From the NCBI RefSeq assembly GCF_006540305.1, contig NZ_BJOR01000001.1:1-64000 (forward strand): a stretch of DNA of 64,000 bases. Reading direction: 5' to 3'. Of the stretch, positions 10,483-20,361 are shown in pieces (within the stretch, counting starts at the first letter, position 1; each line of letters begins with the position of its first letter). The notes under the pieces are model-generated. The model was not told the origin of the DNA. It saw nothing but the letters and a program-made list of their open reading frames with translations, and did not search any database. Source of the DNA: Streptomyces sp. 6-11-2 (GTDB lineage: Bacteria; Actinomycetota; Actinomycetes; Streptomycetales; Streptomycetaceae). The position numbers and the translations under genes are program-made.

Positions 10483-11364
10483 TCAGCAGAGCACCGAGAG
10501 CGCGCCGGGCAGCACGCGGGCCGTGACGGGAAGGACCGCCCCGACCTCGCCGTCGGCGCCGTAGGGCACCTCGCGGTCGGCGGCGACACGGATCCGTCTG
10601 CCCCGCAGGATCCGCACCTCGGGGCGCTCGACGTGCGCGCCCGACTTCAGCTCGTTCATCAGCGCGAAGAAGAGCCGGCGCGGCGCCTCGCGGATCATCA
10701 CCACGTCGAGCAGGCCGTCGTCGACGCGGGCGCCGGGCGCGATCATGCGACCGGAGCCGTAGTAGGCGGAGTTGGCGGCCACCACGGTGTAGCCGCGGTG
10801 GATGTGCTCCTCGCCGTCGACGGTGACGTGGTAGGTCGCCGCCCGCCAGGTGGCCACGGCGCGCAGCCCGCCCGCGTAGTAGGAGGCGGCGCCGCGCAGC
10901 AGCCGGGAGTTGTTCGCGTGCCGGTTGGCGAGCGCGTCGACGCCCGCGTACACGCTGCCGAGGACGACACTGCGCGGGTGCGCGGCCGACTCCACCTCGA
11001 TGGTGTCGACGCGGCGCGGGGCGCCGTGCAGCAGGATCCGGGCCAACTCCGCCGGATCGGCGGGCAGTTCCAGTGCGCGGGCGAAGTCGTTGCCGCGGCC
11101 CGCCGGGACCAGGCCCAGGAGTGCGCCGCTGCCGCTCAGGGCTCCGCCGATACCGCCCGCGATGCCGTCGCCGCCCACGGCGAGCACGACGCGGTCGCGC
11201 TCCCCGGCCAGGCGGGCGAGGTCCTGGGCGTGGGCGAGACTGCGGCTGTACTCGGTCTCCACTCCGGCGCCGGCCTCCCTGAGCAGCCTGGCCACCCGCA
11301 GCAGCGCCGCGGCCCCGGCGGATCCGCCCGCGGTGGGGTTGACGATGGCGGTGAACTGTCGCAT
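10483..11364 (-). CDS. Diacylglycerol kinase-like lipid kinase (YegS/DgkB type)
   Basis: A 293-residue protein with the DAGK catalytic domain. GGDG (residues 64-67) binds nucleotide, and GRGNDFAR (89-96) is the family signature. The C-terminal beta-sandwich carries the usual SAYYGSGRMIAPGA segment. Enzymes of this family phosphorylate diacylglycerol or related lipid alcohols at the inner membrane face. It lies 75 bases downstream of an alkyl-DHAP-synthase-like gene on the same strand, and a GlpD-like gene is nearby, which suggests that its substrate belongs to a special glycerolipid path. The exact substrate cannot be read from sequence. Confidence 0.88.
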   Translation of the reverse strand: MRQFTAIVNPTAGGSAGAAALLRVARLLREAGAGVETEYSRSLAHAQDLARLAGERDRVVLAVGGDGIAGGIGGALSGSGALLGLVPAGRGNDFARALELPADPAELARILLHGAPRRVDTIEVESAAHPRSVVLGSVYAGVDALANRHANNSRLLRGAASYYAGGLRAVATWRAATYHVTVDGEEHIHRGYTVVAANSAYYGSGRMIAPGARVDDGLLDVVMIREAPRRLFFALMNELKSGAHVERPEVRILRGRRIRVAADREVPYGADGEVGAVLPVTARVLPGALSVLC

Positions 11365-11439
11365 CGGTGGGGCCTCCGGGACGGAAAGGGGGGCGGTCGC
11401 GGGCGGTACGGGCCGGGGGCGGCCGAGGGGCAGCCGGGG

Positions 11440-13035
11440 TCAGTCGAGGGGCAGCAGAACGCCGGGGTTCAGCAGTCCGTCGGGGTCCAGTCGGCGTTTG
11501 ACGGCCCGCAGGGCCTCGATGGCGAGCGGTCCGGCCTCCCGGACGTACCCGTCCCGGTGGTCGGTGCCCACCCCGTGATGGTGGCTGATGGTGCCGCCCG
11601 CGGCGAGGATGGCCTCGTTCGCGGCCCGCTTGGCGGGCGCCCAGTGCGCCACCGGATCCTCGCCCTGGGCGCTGACCACGGTGAAGTACAGCGAGGCGCC
11701 GTTCTCGTAGACGTGCGAGATGTGGCACATCACCAGGGGCGGGGTGCCCGACTCGGTGAGCGTGGCGGTCAGCGCCCCGCGGACGGAGGCGTACAGCCCG
11801 GGGATCCGGGACCAGAACGCGGCGGTCTCCAGCGTCTCGGCGAACGCGCCGGCGTCCAGGAGGGAGTCGCGCAGGTAGGGCGCCGAGTAGCGGCCGTGCG
11901 CCCAGCGCTCCCCCGGCTCCTCGCCCAGGTGGGTGCCGCCGCACTCGCGCAGCACGGCCGCGGCACGTCGCCTGCGGTGGGCGGTGTCCTCCGCGGTGCC
12001 CTCGTAGCCCGCGATCGCCTGGCAGCCGGTGCCCTGCCGGACGTCCAGGGCTCCGATGGCGTCGGGCTGGGCGAGGCCGATCAGGGTCTCGGTCTCGTCG
12101 GACAGACGCAGCACGGTCGGGCGCGGCCCGTCCTGGGCGAGCCGTCGCAGGGCGGCGGCGCCCTCCTCGAAGGAGGCGAAGCGCCAGCCCTCGTACACAC
12201 GGGTCTGCGGGAGGGGGCACAGGCGCACGGTCACCGCGGTGATGACACCGAACGCGCCCTCTGAGCCGAGGACGAGCTGGCGCAGGTCGGGTCCGGCCGC
12301 CGAGCGCGGGGCGCGGCCCGCCTCGACGGTGCCCTCGGGGGTGGCGAGGGTGAGGCCGAGCACCATGTCGTCGAAGCGGCCGTAGCCGGCCGAGGCCTGC
12401 CCGCTGGAGCGGGCGGCGGCGAACCCGCCGAGGGTGGCCCACTCGTAGGACTGGGGGAAGTGGCCGAGGGTGAAGCCGTGTTCGGCCAGCAGCGCCTCCG
12501 CGTCCGGGGCGCGCAGGCCCGTTTGCAGGGTGGCGGTGCGGGAGACCGGGTCCAGGGCGAGCAGCCGGTTCATACGGCGCAGGTCCAGGGCGACGAAGGG
12601 GCGGCGGCGCTCGGGGGCGAGACCGCCGACGACGGAGGTGCCGCCGCCGAACGGAACGAGGGCCAGGCCGTGGGCGGCGCAGGCGCGCAGCACGGCGAGT
12701 ACGTCGTCGTGGTCCGCGGGGAGCACCACGGCCGCCGGGACGTCGGTGACGTCGCCGTCCCTGATGCGCAGCAGGTCCGGGGTGGACTTGCCGCGGGTGT
12801 GGCGGATCCGGGACTCGGCGTCGGTGCGGACGTGCGCCTCGTCGCCCACGGCCTCGCCCAGGGCGCGGAGCGCGTCCGCGGTCAGCGGCGAGGCGGGGAC
12901 GCGGATCTCCTCCAGGGCGACCGGACCGGCCTCGCGGGGCTTGACGCCGAGCACGTCGCGCAGGAGTCCGGTCACCGGCTCGGGCAGCGGTGTGGCCCTG
13001 GCCGGTTCGCCCCAGCCGCTCCACAGCATGTCCAT
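11440..13035 (-). CDS. FAD-binding oxidase, alkyldihydroxyacetonephosphate synthase-like
   Basis: A 531-residue VAO/PCMH-type flavoprotein. The FAD-binding part (about 95-290) has the loop PFGGGTSVVGG. The C-terminal cap carries HHHGVG near residue 480, the His/Tyr-region motif of alkyl-DHAP synthases, and ends with the family-typical DPDGLLNPGVLLP. In eukaryotes and some bacteria the family exchanges the acyl group of acyl-DHAP for a fatty alcohol, making ether lipids. A GlpD-like dehydrogenase and a lipid kinase next door suit such a route, but other 2-hydroxyacid or glycerol-phosphate oxidations are possible. It is divergent from the TetR gene, with a putative operator between them. ATG at 13029 is an alternative start. 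Confidence 0.85.
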   Translation of the reverse strand: MDMLWSGWGEPARATPLPEPVTGLLRDVLGVKPREAGPVALEEIRVPASPLTADALRALGEAVGDEAHVRTDAESRIRHTRGKSTPDLLRIRDGDVTDVPAAVVLPADHDDVLAVLRACAAHGLALVPFGGGTSVVGGLAPERRRPFVALDLRRMNRLLALDPVSRTATLQTGLRAPDAEALLAEHGFTLGHFPQSYEWATLGGFAAARSSGQASAGYGRFDDMVLGLTLATPEGTVEAGRAPRSAAGPDLRQLVLGSEGAFGVITAVTVRLCPLPQTRVYEGWRFASFEEGAAALRRLAQDGPRPTVLRLSDETETLIGLAQPDAIGALDVRQGTGCQAIAGYEGTAEDTAHRRRRAAAVLRECGGTHLGEEPGERWAHGRYSAPYLRDSLLDAGAFAETLETAAFWSRIPGLYASVRGALTATLTESGTPPLVMCHISHVYENGASLYFTVVSAQGEDPVAHWAPAKRAANEAILAAGGTISHHHGVGTDHRDGYVREAGPLAIEALRAVKRRLDPDGLLNPGVLLPLD

Positions 13036-13133
13036 GGGGTGTTCCTCACCGGTCGTGTCGAAGGAGGGGTGCGGTGTTCCGAGTTGCCGTGTGGGTGCCG
13101 TGTTCCGCGGTGCGCCGTGACGGGACCGCAGGC

Positions 13134-13148
13134 GTTACACTGTGACAC
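13134..13148. promoter_or_regulatory. Candidate TetR operator before the TetR start
   Basis: The 15-mer GTTACACTGTGACAC has dyad symmetry in 10 of its 14 non-central positions (GT..CAC.GTG..AC) and ends directly before the ATG at 13149. TACACT inside it could be a -10 element of a leaderless transcript. Its place in the divergent promoter region suggests autoregulation. This is inference from symmetry and position. Confidence 0.4.
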
Positions 13149-13762
13149 ATGACGCCTATTCGTCACAACGGTTCGGACCGGCCGGACCACTCGGACGGTG
13201 ATCCCGTACTCGACGCCGTGCGCGACTGCGTCCTGGCCGTCGGCGTCCGGCGTACGACCCTGACGGACGTGGCCCGCCGCGCGGGCGTGTCCCGGATGAC
13301 GCTCTACCGCCGCTGGCCCGATGTGCGGTCCCTCGTCGGCGACCTGATGACGCGGGAATGGATCGCCGTGGCCGTCGGGGCGATGCCGGAGCGCAGGCCC
13401 GGGACGAACGCGCGCGCGCTGATCGTCGACGGGCTCGTGGCCGGGGTGAGGGCGTTCCGCGCCCACCCGCTCTTCCGCAAGATCGTCGACGTGGACCCCG
13501 AACTGCTCCTCCCCTATGTGCTGGACCGCCGGGGAGCCAGCCAGGAGGCCCTGCTCTCCCTGCTCGCCGGCCACCTGCGCGAGGGCCACGCCCACGGGTC
13601 GGTGCGCGCCGGTCACACCGAGCGGCAAGCTCGGTCCCTGCTGCTGGTCGTGCAGTCCTTCACGCTGTCGCTGCGCACCATGACCGAGGAGGACGAGCCC
13701 GAACTGGACGGCGAGGCCTTCCTCGCGGAACTGCGGACCATCCTGGAGAGGACCCTGACGCC

Positions 13763-13766
<4 letters not shown>
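13149..13766 (+). CDS. TetR/AcrR family regulator of the lipid module
   Basis: A 205-residue TetR-family repressor. The N-terminal helix-turn-helix is clear (about residues 25-70: TTLTDVARRAGVSRMTLYRR). The ligand-binding part is helical and unlike any subfamily I can name. It is divergent from the alkyl-DHAP-synthase-like gene, and its stop overlaps the GlpD-like start (ATGA). It therefore probably controls both directions and may sense a lipid or acyl ligand (inference). The ATG immediately follows a -10-like TACACT, so the mRNA may be leaderless. Confidence 0.9.
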
Positions 13767-15361
<1,595 letters not shown>

Positions 15362-15896
15362 ACCGGCGGTCGACGCGGGACACCTGTTGAACGGGCCGCG
15401 GCCGTCACCGCCTGGCGCGCCTGCGCCTCGCACAGGGCGGAGGCCAGCGCGCCGCCGGACGCCGGGTACGCGCTGGTCAGCCAATGGGTGGTCGCCGCGA
15501 TGAGCGGGGAGAGATCTTCGTGCACTGCCGGACCGTTCGAGCCGTTCACGGACAAAAAGGACTGCGTGAAACGGTAGTCCGCACCCCAGGCCGAGCAGTA
15601 TGACCCAGGCCGCCTCCGGGGCGTGGCCTCCGCCACCATCGCATGCGGCGAGGAGTGGCGGTACCCGCCGGGAGGCGGCCCGGAGGCCGTACGTACGTGT
15701 ACCGGCCAGACCCCGGCGGGTAAGCGTTCCCGGACGCGGTGGGCACCCAGGAGGGAGATGACCTCCTCCAGCGTGGCGGGGCCGCCGGCGCCGAGGATCA
15801 CGCCGGGCGCCCCGGCCGCGGACCCGGGCGAGGCCACTCAAGGCCTCCGGGCCGCGACCGGTTGCAGTGACGCGCCGGCGAGGAGGGGAGAGAGCG
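15362..15896. other. 535-base gap with no convincing intact gene
   Basis: No frame here has a credible start, end and family match. The minus strand from about 15837 to 15395 keeps high G+C in third codon positions in one frame (products include TLEEVISLLGAHRVRER and further on LIAATTHWLTSAYPASGG). That frame has no stop before it runs deep into the GlpD-like gene in antisense, and it contains several non-preferred codons (TTA, TCA, ACA). It may be the remains of a small gene. The last 16 bases hold the strong ribosome site of the lipoprotein gene. Confidence 0.35.
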
Positions 15897-16565
15897 GTGC
15901 GGGGTCGGGCGGGGACGGCACGGCGGGGTTCGACCATGGTGGTGGCGCTGCTGCTGAGCGCGGCGCTGACGGCGTGTTCGGGGACCTCGCGCGAAGGCGC
16001 GTCCACCGGGCGACCGGCGGAGGCGACGGACGCGACAGGCACGTCGGTCCGCAGCGGGGGCACGATCGGCGCCCGGGGCTCGGTGTGCGAGCTTCCCGTC
16101 ACCTTCGACATCGCCGAGGACTGGAAGGCCGGGGCGGTGGATCCGGCGCCGGCGGGCGACTCCCCCGCCGGCGAGGAGGTCGCGGACGCGCTGCTGCGCC
16201 AGGGCCCGGTGACCACCGTGTGCGAGGTCGACGCCAAGCCCGCGGGGAACATCGGTTTCCTCCGCGTGTTCACCGGTCCCCCGGGCGCGGGGGACGCGAG
16301 AACGGTACTGCGGGCCTTCGTGGCCGCCGAGGAGGACGTGCGCGGGGAGACGTACCGCTCGTTCACGACGGGCGGACTCGAAGGCGTCGAAGTCGAGTAC
16401 GTGCGGACGAGCGAGCTGCTGGACGAGCCGAAGAAGGAACGCGCCCTGGCCGTCGGCACCGCCCAGGGCCCCGTGGTCCTGCACCTCGGCGGTATGGACA
16501 CCGAGGAACACGAGCAGATGCTCCCCGCCTACGAACTCGCCAGGAGGACCCTGCGCAACGCCTGA
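15897..16565 (+). CDS. Putative lipoprotein
   Basis: A 222-residue exported lipoprotein. GTG at 15897 is chosen because AGGAGGGGAG lies about six bases before it. The signal peptide has arginines (R9, R10), a hydrophobic core and the lipobox LTAC with lipidated Cys27. A Ser/Thr/Gly-rich spacer follows. The rest is a mixed alpha/beta domain with two cysteines (in SVCELPV and TTVCEVD) that could form a disulfide, and it contains FDIAEDWKAG. I do not recognise a catalytic motif. Thirty-four bases separate it from the tyrosine phosphatase gene on the same strand, so they may share a transcript. Confidence 0.8.
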   Translation: MRGRAGTARRGSTMVVALLLSAALTACSGTSREGASTGRPAEATDATGTSVRSGGTIGARGSVCELPVTFDIAEDWKAGAVDPAPAGDSPAGEEVADALLRQGPVTTVCEVDAKPAGNIGFLRVFTGPPGAGDARTVLRAFVAAEEDVRGETYRSFTTGGLEGVEVEYVRTSELLDEPKKERALAVGTAQGPVVLHLGGMDTEEHEQMLPAYELARRTLRNA

Positions 16566-16599
16566 GCGGCTTCCGGAGGGGGCCCGTACTCTGGGGGCC

Positions 16600-17060
16600 G
16601 TGCACATCTGTTTCGTCTGCAGCGGGAACATCTGCCGGTCGCCGTCCGCGGCGCTCGTGTTCGCCGAGCGATTGCGCCGGGCGGGGCTCACGGACGAGGT
16701 CCGGGTCAGCAGCGCCGGCATCGGCCCGTGGCACGCCGGGGAGGCCATCGACGAGCGGGCCGGTGAGGTACTGGCCCGGAAGGGCTACCCGGTCCGGCAC
16801 GTCGCCGCCCAGGTCGGCGCCGAGCATCTGGACGCCGACCTGCTGCTGGCCATGGACCGCGGTCACGAGAAGGCGCTGCGCCGGCTCGTCGACGACCCGT
16901 CCCGGGTGCGGCTGCTGCGCTCCTTCGACCCGGACGCGACCGGGGACCTGGACGTACCCGACCCGTACTACGGCGGCCCGGAGGGGTTCGAGCAGGCGCT
17001 GGCCATGATCGAGGCCGCGACCCCGGGCCTGCTCGACTGGGTGCGCGAGCGCCTGCCCGC

Positions 17061-17064
<4 letters not shown>
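16600..17064 (+). CDS. Low-molecular-weight protein-tyrosine phosphatase
   Basis: A 154-residue LMW-PTP. The phosphate loop CSGNICRS gives nucleophile Cys7 and Arg13 (C-x5-R), and the general-acid aspartate is in VPDPYYGG. Length and motifs match Streptomyces PtpA and mycobacterial PtpA, which dephosphorylate phosphotyrosine proteins. The start is GTG at 16600. Its stop overlaps the GTG of the fructosamine-kinase-like gene (GTGA), an arrangement common in actinomycetes. Whether it is the ptpA ortholog would need synteny, so no symbol is given. Confidence 0.93.
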
Positions 17065-17987
<923 letters not shown>

Positions 17988-17989
17988 CC

Positions 17990-18451
17990 CTACCCTTCGC
18001 CCTCCACCAGCCGGGCGAGGTTGTCCAGAGCCATGCGCGTCCCCAGCTCGTTGTCCCCGCGCGGCACCTCGTCGGGGATGCCCTCGTGCACGATCACGAC
18101 CTCCGTCCCGCCGTCCACCTCGGCCAGTGACGTGGTCATCGTCATCGTGCCGTGCAGGGCGTCCTCGTCGGTCTCGAACGCGAGCACCTCGACCACCAGT
18201 CGATCGGGCACGAGCCGGGCGAAGTGCCCGCGGTAGGTGTCCGTGTGGGCACCGGACTTGCCCCGGCCGCCCGGCTCGTCGTACGAGAGGGACACCCGGA
18301 ACGTGCCGCCCTCACGGGCGTCGAACGTGTGGACTTGAGCGGTCATGCCGTCGGGGACGCGCCATCCCGCCACCACGTCCGGGTCGGTGAGGGCCCGGTA
18401 GACGGCGGCGGGAGACGCCCGCACCCACCGTGAGACCCGTGTGGCATACAT
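17990..18451 (-). CDS. SRPBCC/AHSA1-domain protein
   Basis: A 153-residue START-like protein of the activator-of-Hsp90-homology (AHSA1) type. Typical features are the N-terminal strand VSRWVRASPAAVYRALTDPD, the W-R-V-P-D segment, repeated beta-strands, and the C-terminal helix NELGTRMALDNLARLVE. Such proteins bind hydrophobic ligands, and no catalytic role can be assigned. ATG at 18451 fits the family start; the upstream frame is low-complexity DNA. It converges with the kinase-like gene. Confidence 0.88.
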   Translation of the reverse strand: MYATRVSRWVRASPAAVYRALTDPDVVAGWRVPDGMTAQVHTFDAREGGTFRVSLSYDEPGGRGKSGAHTDTYRGHFARLVPDRLVVEVLAFETDEDALHGTMTMTTSLAEVDGGTEVVIVHEGIPDEVPRGDNELGTRMALDNLARLVEGEG

Positions 18452-18483
18452 GGCAGCAACGTACACACGCGGCACCCGGATCC

Positions 18484-18555
18484 GGGACCGACCGGACGAG
18501 AGAGGGCGGGAACGGACGGGACCGGACAGGAACGGACCGGACCGGACCGGCAAGG
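18484..18555. repeat. Low-complexity ACCGGAC-rich stretch
   Basis: Imperfect short repeats of CGGAC, ACCGG and GGAACGGAC. The region lies between an SRPBCC gene and a secreted-protein gene and has no coding appearance. Confidence 0.7.
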
Positions 18556-18582
18556 CCGGTGCCTCACGATTGTCCCGGTTTT

Positions 18583-18606
18583 GTCACCAAGTGACCCTGG
18601 AGTCAC
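18583..18606. promoter_or_regulatory. GTCAC/GTGAC repeats upstream of the secreted-protein gene
   Basis: GTCAC-CAA-GTGAC forms a 13-base palindrome (18583-18595), and a further GTCAC follows at 18602. They lie about 130-150 bases before the gene start in comparatively AT-richer DNA. They may be a regulator site, but no regulator can be named. Confidence 0.35.
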
Positions 18607-18736
18607 AGGTGTTGCTCCCGCACTTTTCCCGCGTGCTAAGAAATACGGCGTCACAGTGGCGCGGAGCGTCCCACGGGGACGCCGCACGCCATGTCGGTCC
18701 GGTCCGTGAGGACCGTAGGGGGAAGGTGTCACCTCA

Positions 18737-19210
18737 GTGAACCGCATGCGCACGACCGTCGCGGCGCTGGCCGCGGCCGGGGTCCTCACCGCCGCTCAGC
18801 TGGGCTTCGCCGGGGCCGCTTCCGCGGCGACCGCCGCACCGCAGAGCTCGGGCTGCCCGATCAACATCGTCTACCCGTCCCGTTTCTACGTGGACCACAA
18901 CGGGTGGGTGACCAACGGCGGCCTGTACTTCGGCATCAAGAGCAAGACCACGAAGAAGTTCAAGAACGTCACGTTCACGGTCACCAACGTCAAGAACATC
19001 CGCTTCGGCTCGGCGACGCCGAAGGGCGGCAAGATCAGCCACAGGACCTCGCAGACCGTGACGGTCCGCACCACGACCTTCAAGGGGAAGGCGAGCCTCG
19101 GCTTCAAGGTCCGGACGCACCTGCTGAACACCAGGACCTACAAGGTGAAGTTCGCCCTGCACGGCTCCGGCTGGAACTGCGCCGTCAACCAGGGCACCTG
19201 GGGCGCCTGA
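18737..19210 (+). CDS. Small secreted protein, beta-rich, unknown function
   Basis: A 157-residue exported protein. It has a clear Sec signal peptide (MNRMRTTVAAL..., cleavage after ASA near residue 30) and a mature part rich in Lys, Thr and Val with alternating beta-strand patterns. Two cysteines, one near the mature N-terminus and one near the C-terminus (GWNCAV), could form a disulfide. Its lysine-rich codon set lowers local GC compared with neighbours. I do not recognise the family; an Ig-like or cell-surface role is possible. GTG at 18737 has GGGGAAGG upstream at a slightly long spacing. A strong hairpin follows. Confidence 0.75.
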   Translation: MNRMRTTVAALAAAGVLTAAQLGFAGAASAATAAPQSSGCPINIVYPSRFYVDHNGWVTNGGLYFGIKSKTTKKFKNVTFTVTNVKNIRFGSATPKGGKISHRTSQTVTVRTTTFKGKASLGFKVRTHLLNTRTYKVKFALHGSGWNCAVNQGTWGA

Positions 19211-19264
19211 CCCCGCGGGCACCGGACGGCCGACGCCCGTTTCGGTCCCCGACCGCCCCGCATC

Positions 19265-19297
19265 CCGATGCCCCGGCCCACGCGGCCGGGGCATCGG
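19265..19297. terminator. Perfect 14-bp hairpin after the secreted-protein gene
   Basis: Arms 19265-19278 and 19284-19297 are exact complements with a 5-base loop, 54 bases after the stop codon. A strong factor-independent terminator is likely. Confidence 0.88.
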
Positions 19298-19363
19298 CGT
19301 GCGGGGCCGAGTCGTGGACGTGCGCGGGACCATCACGTGCCCGGACCATGATCGGTGCGGCCC

Positions 19364-19388
19364 GGATACGCACGTGACCGCGGGGTAC
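19364..19388 (+). promoter_or_regulatory. SigB-like promoter before the GAF-ANTAR gene
   Basis: GGAT, 15 bases, then GGGTAC matches the Streptomyces SigB-type consensus GNNT-N14-16-GGGTAY. It is 75 bases upstream of the start codon. The match is short, so it is a candidate only. Confidence 0.4.
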
Positions 19389-19463
19389 GCTGCGCATGCC
19401 GGCCGGTTACGGGCGATGCCCCGTGCGCACCGGTGCGCACGGCGGGGAGAAGGGCGGGTGCGG

Positions 19464-20156
19464 ATGGACTGGCGCGAGTTCGCCGAACAGATGGCCCAGC
19501 TGGCCCGGCGCCTGCTGGCCCAGGACTCCGCGCAGGAGACGCTCGACGAGATCGTCCAGGCGGCCGTCGAGCTGATCGACGGGTGCGAGGCGTCCGGGAT
19601 CCTGGCCCTGCGCAAGGGGCGCGCCGTGACGCTGGCCGCCCGCGGGGACATGGTCGAGGAGTCCGACCGGTTGCAGGGCGAGGTCGGCGAGGGCCCCTGC
19701 TTCGACGCGGCCCGCCGCGTCGACGGGGACCGCCTCTTCCGCATCGCCGACCTCACGCAGCCGCAGCCGGCGTGGCCGCGGTACGCGCCGGCCGCCCGCG
19801 AACTGGGCATCGGCAGCATGATGGGTTTCCTGCTGTACACCCACGACCAGGACTTCGGTGCGCTCAACCTCTACTCCAGCCGTCCCGGCTCCTTCACCAA
19901 GGACAGCGAGACCGCCGGCTGGCTGTTCGCCTCGCACGCCGCCGTCGCCGTGGCGGGTGCCAGAACCGTCGACCAGCTCGAACACGCGCTGGACACCCGG
20001 CACGCCATCGGTGAGGCCATGGGCATCCTGCGGGAGCGCCACGGCCTGAGCGAGGAGGACGCCTTCGCCGTCCTGCGCCGCATCTCCCAGCACCACAACA
20101 TCAAGATCCGCGACGTCGCGCAGACCATCCGTACCGACGCCCCCAAGCAGAGCTGA
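19464..20156 (+). CDS. GAF-ANTAR domain regulator
   Basis: A 230-residue two-domain protein. A GAF domain (about 15-165, with GEGPCFDAARR and SMMGFLLYTHDQDFGALNLYS) is followed by an ANTAR RNA-binding domain (about 170-225, with RHAIGEAMGILRERHGLSEEDAFAVLRRIS). ANTAR domains bind paired hexaloop RNA hairpins and usually prevent termination; the GAF part would sense a small ligand or redox cue. ATG 19464 is preferred, with GTG at 19458 also possible; AGAAGG lies upstream. A SigB-like promoter suggests osmotic or general-stress control (inference). No obvious ANTAR hairpin pair was found next to it. Confidence 0.92.
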   Translation: MDWREFAEQMAQLARRLLAQDSAQETLDEIVQAAVELIDGCEASGILALRKGRAVTLAARGDMVEESDRLQGEVGEGPCFDAARRVDGDRLFRIADLTQPQPAWPRYAPAARELGIGSMMGFLLYTHDQDFGALNLYSSRPGSFTKDSETAGWLFASHAAVAVAGARTVDQLEHALDTRHAIGEAMGILRERHGLSEEDAFAVLRRISQHHNIKIRDVAQTIRTDAPKQS

Positions 20157-20361
20157 CACGGGCCGAGCGGGCCGGGGCTCCCCCGTCACCATCCCCAGGC
20201 GGGTGCTGCTGTGCGGCCGGTGAGTGGTGTCTCGGTCATATCCGGGGGGCAGGAACGCGCGTTCGGGTGGCGCCGCTGGCGCGGCCGCCGCCTGCCCGCC
20301 CTCGTGACCGAGGGAGTGACTGCCTCTCGCCTCACGCGGCGCGGCAGTGTAGACATGGCTC

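Noticed and set aside
15395..15837. Minus-strand gene with high third-position GC
   Set aside because: It has no stop before running far into the GlpD-like gene, uses several non-preferred codons and has no recognisable family; at best a relic, so it is not listed as a gene.
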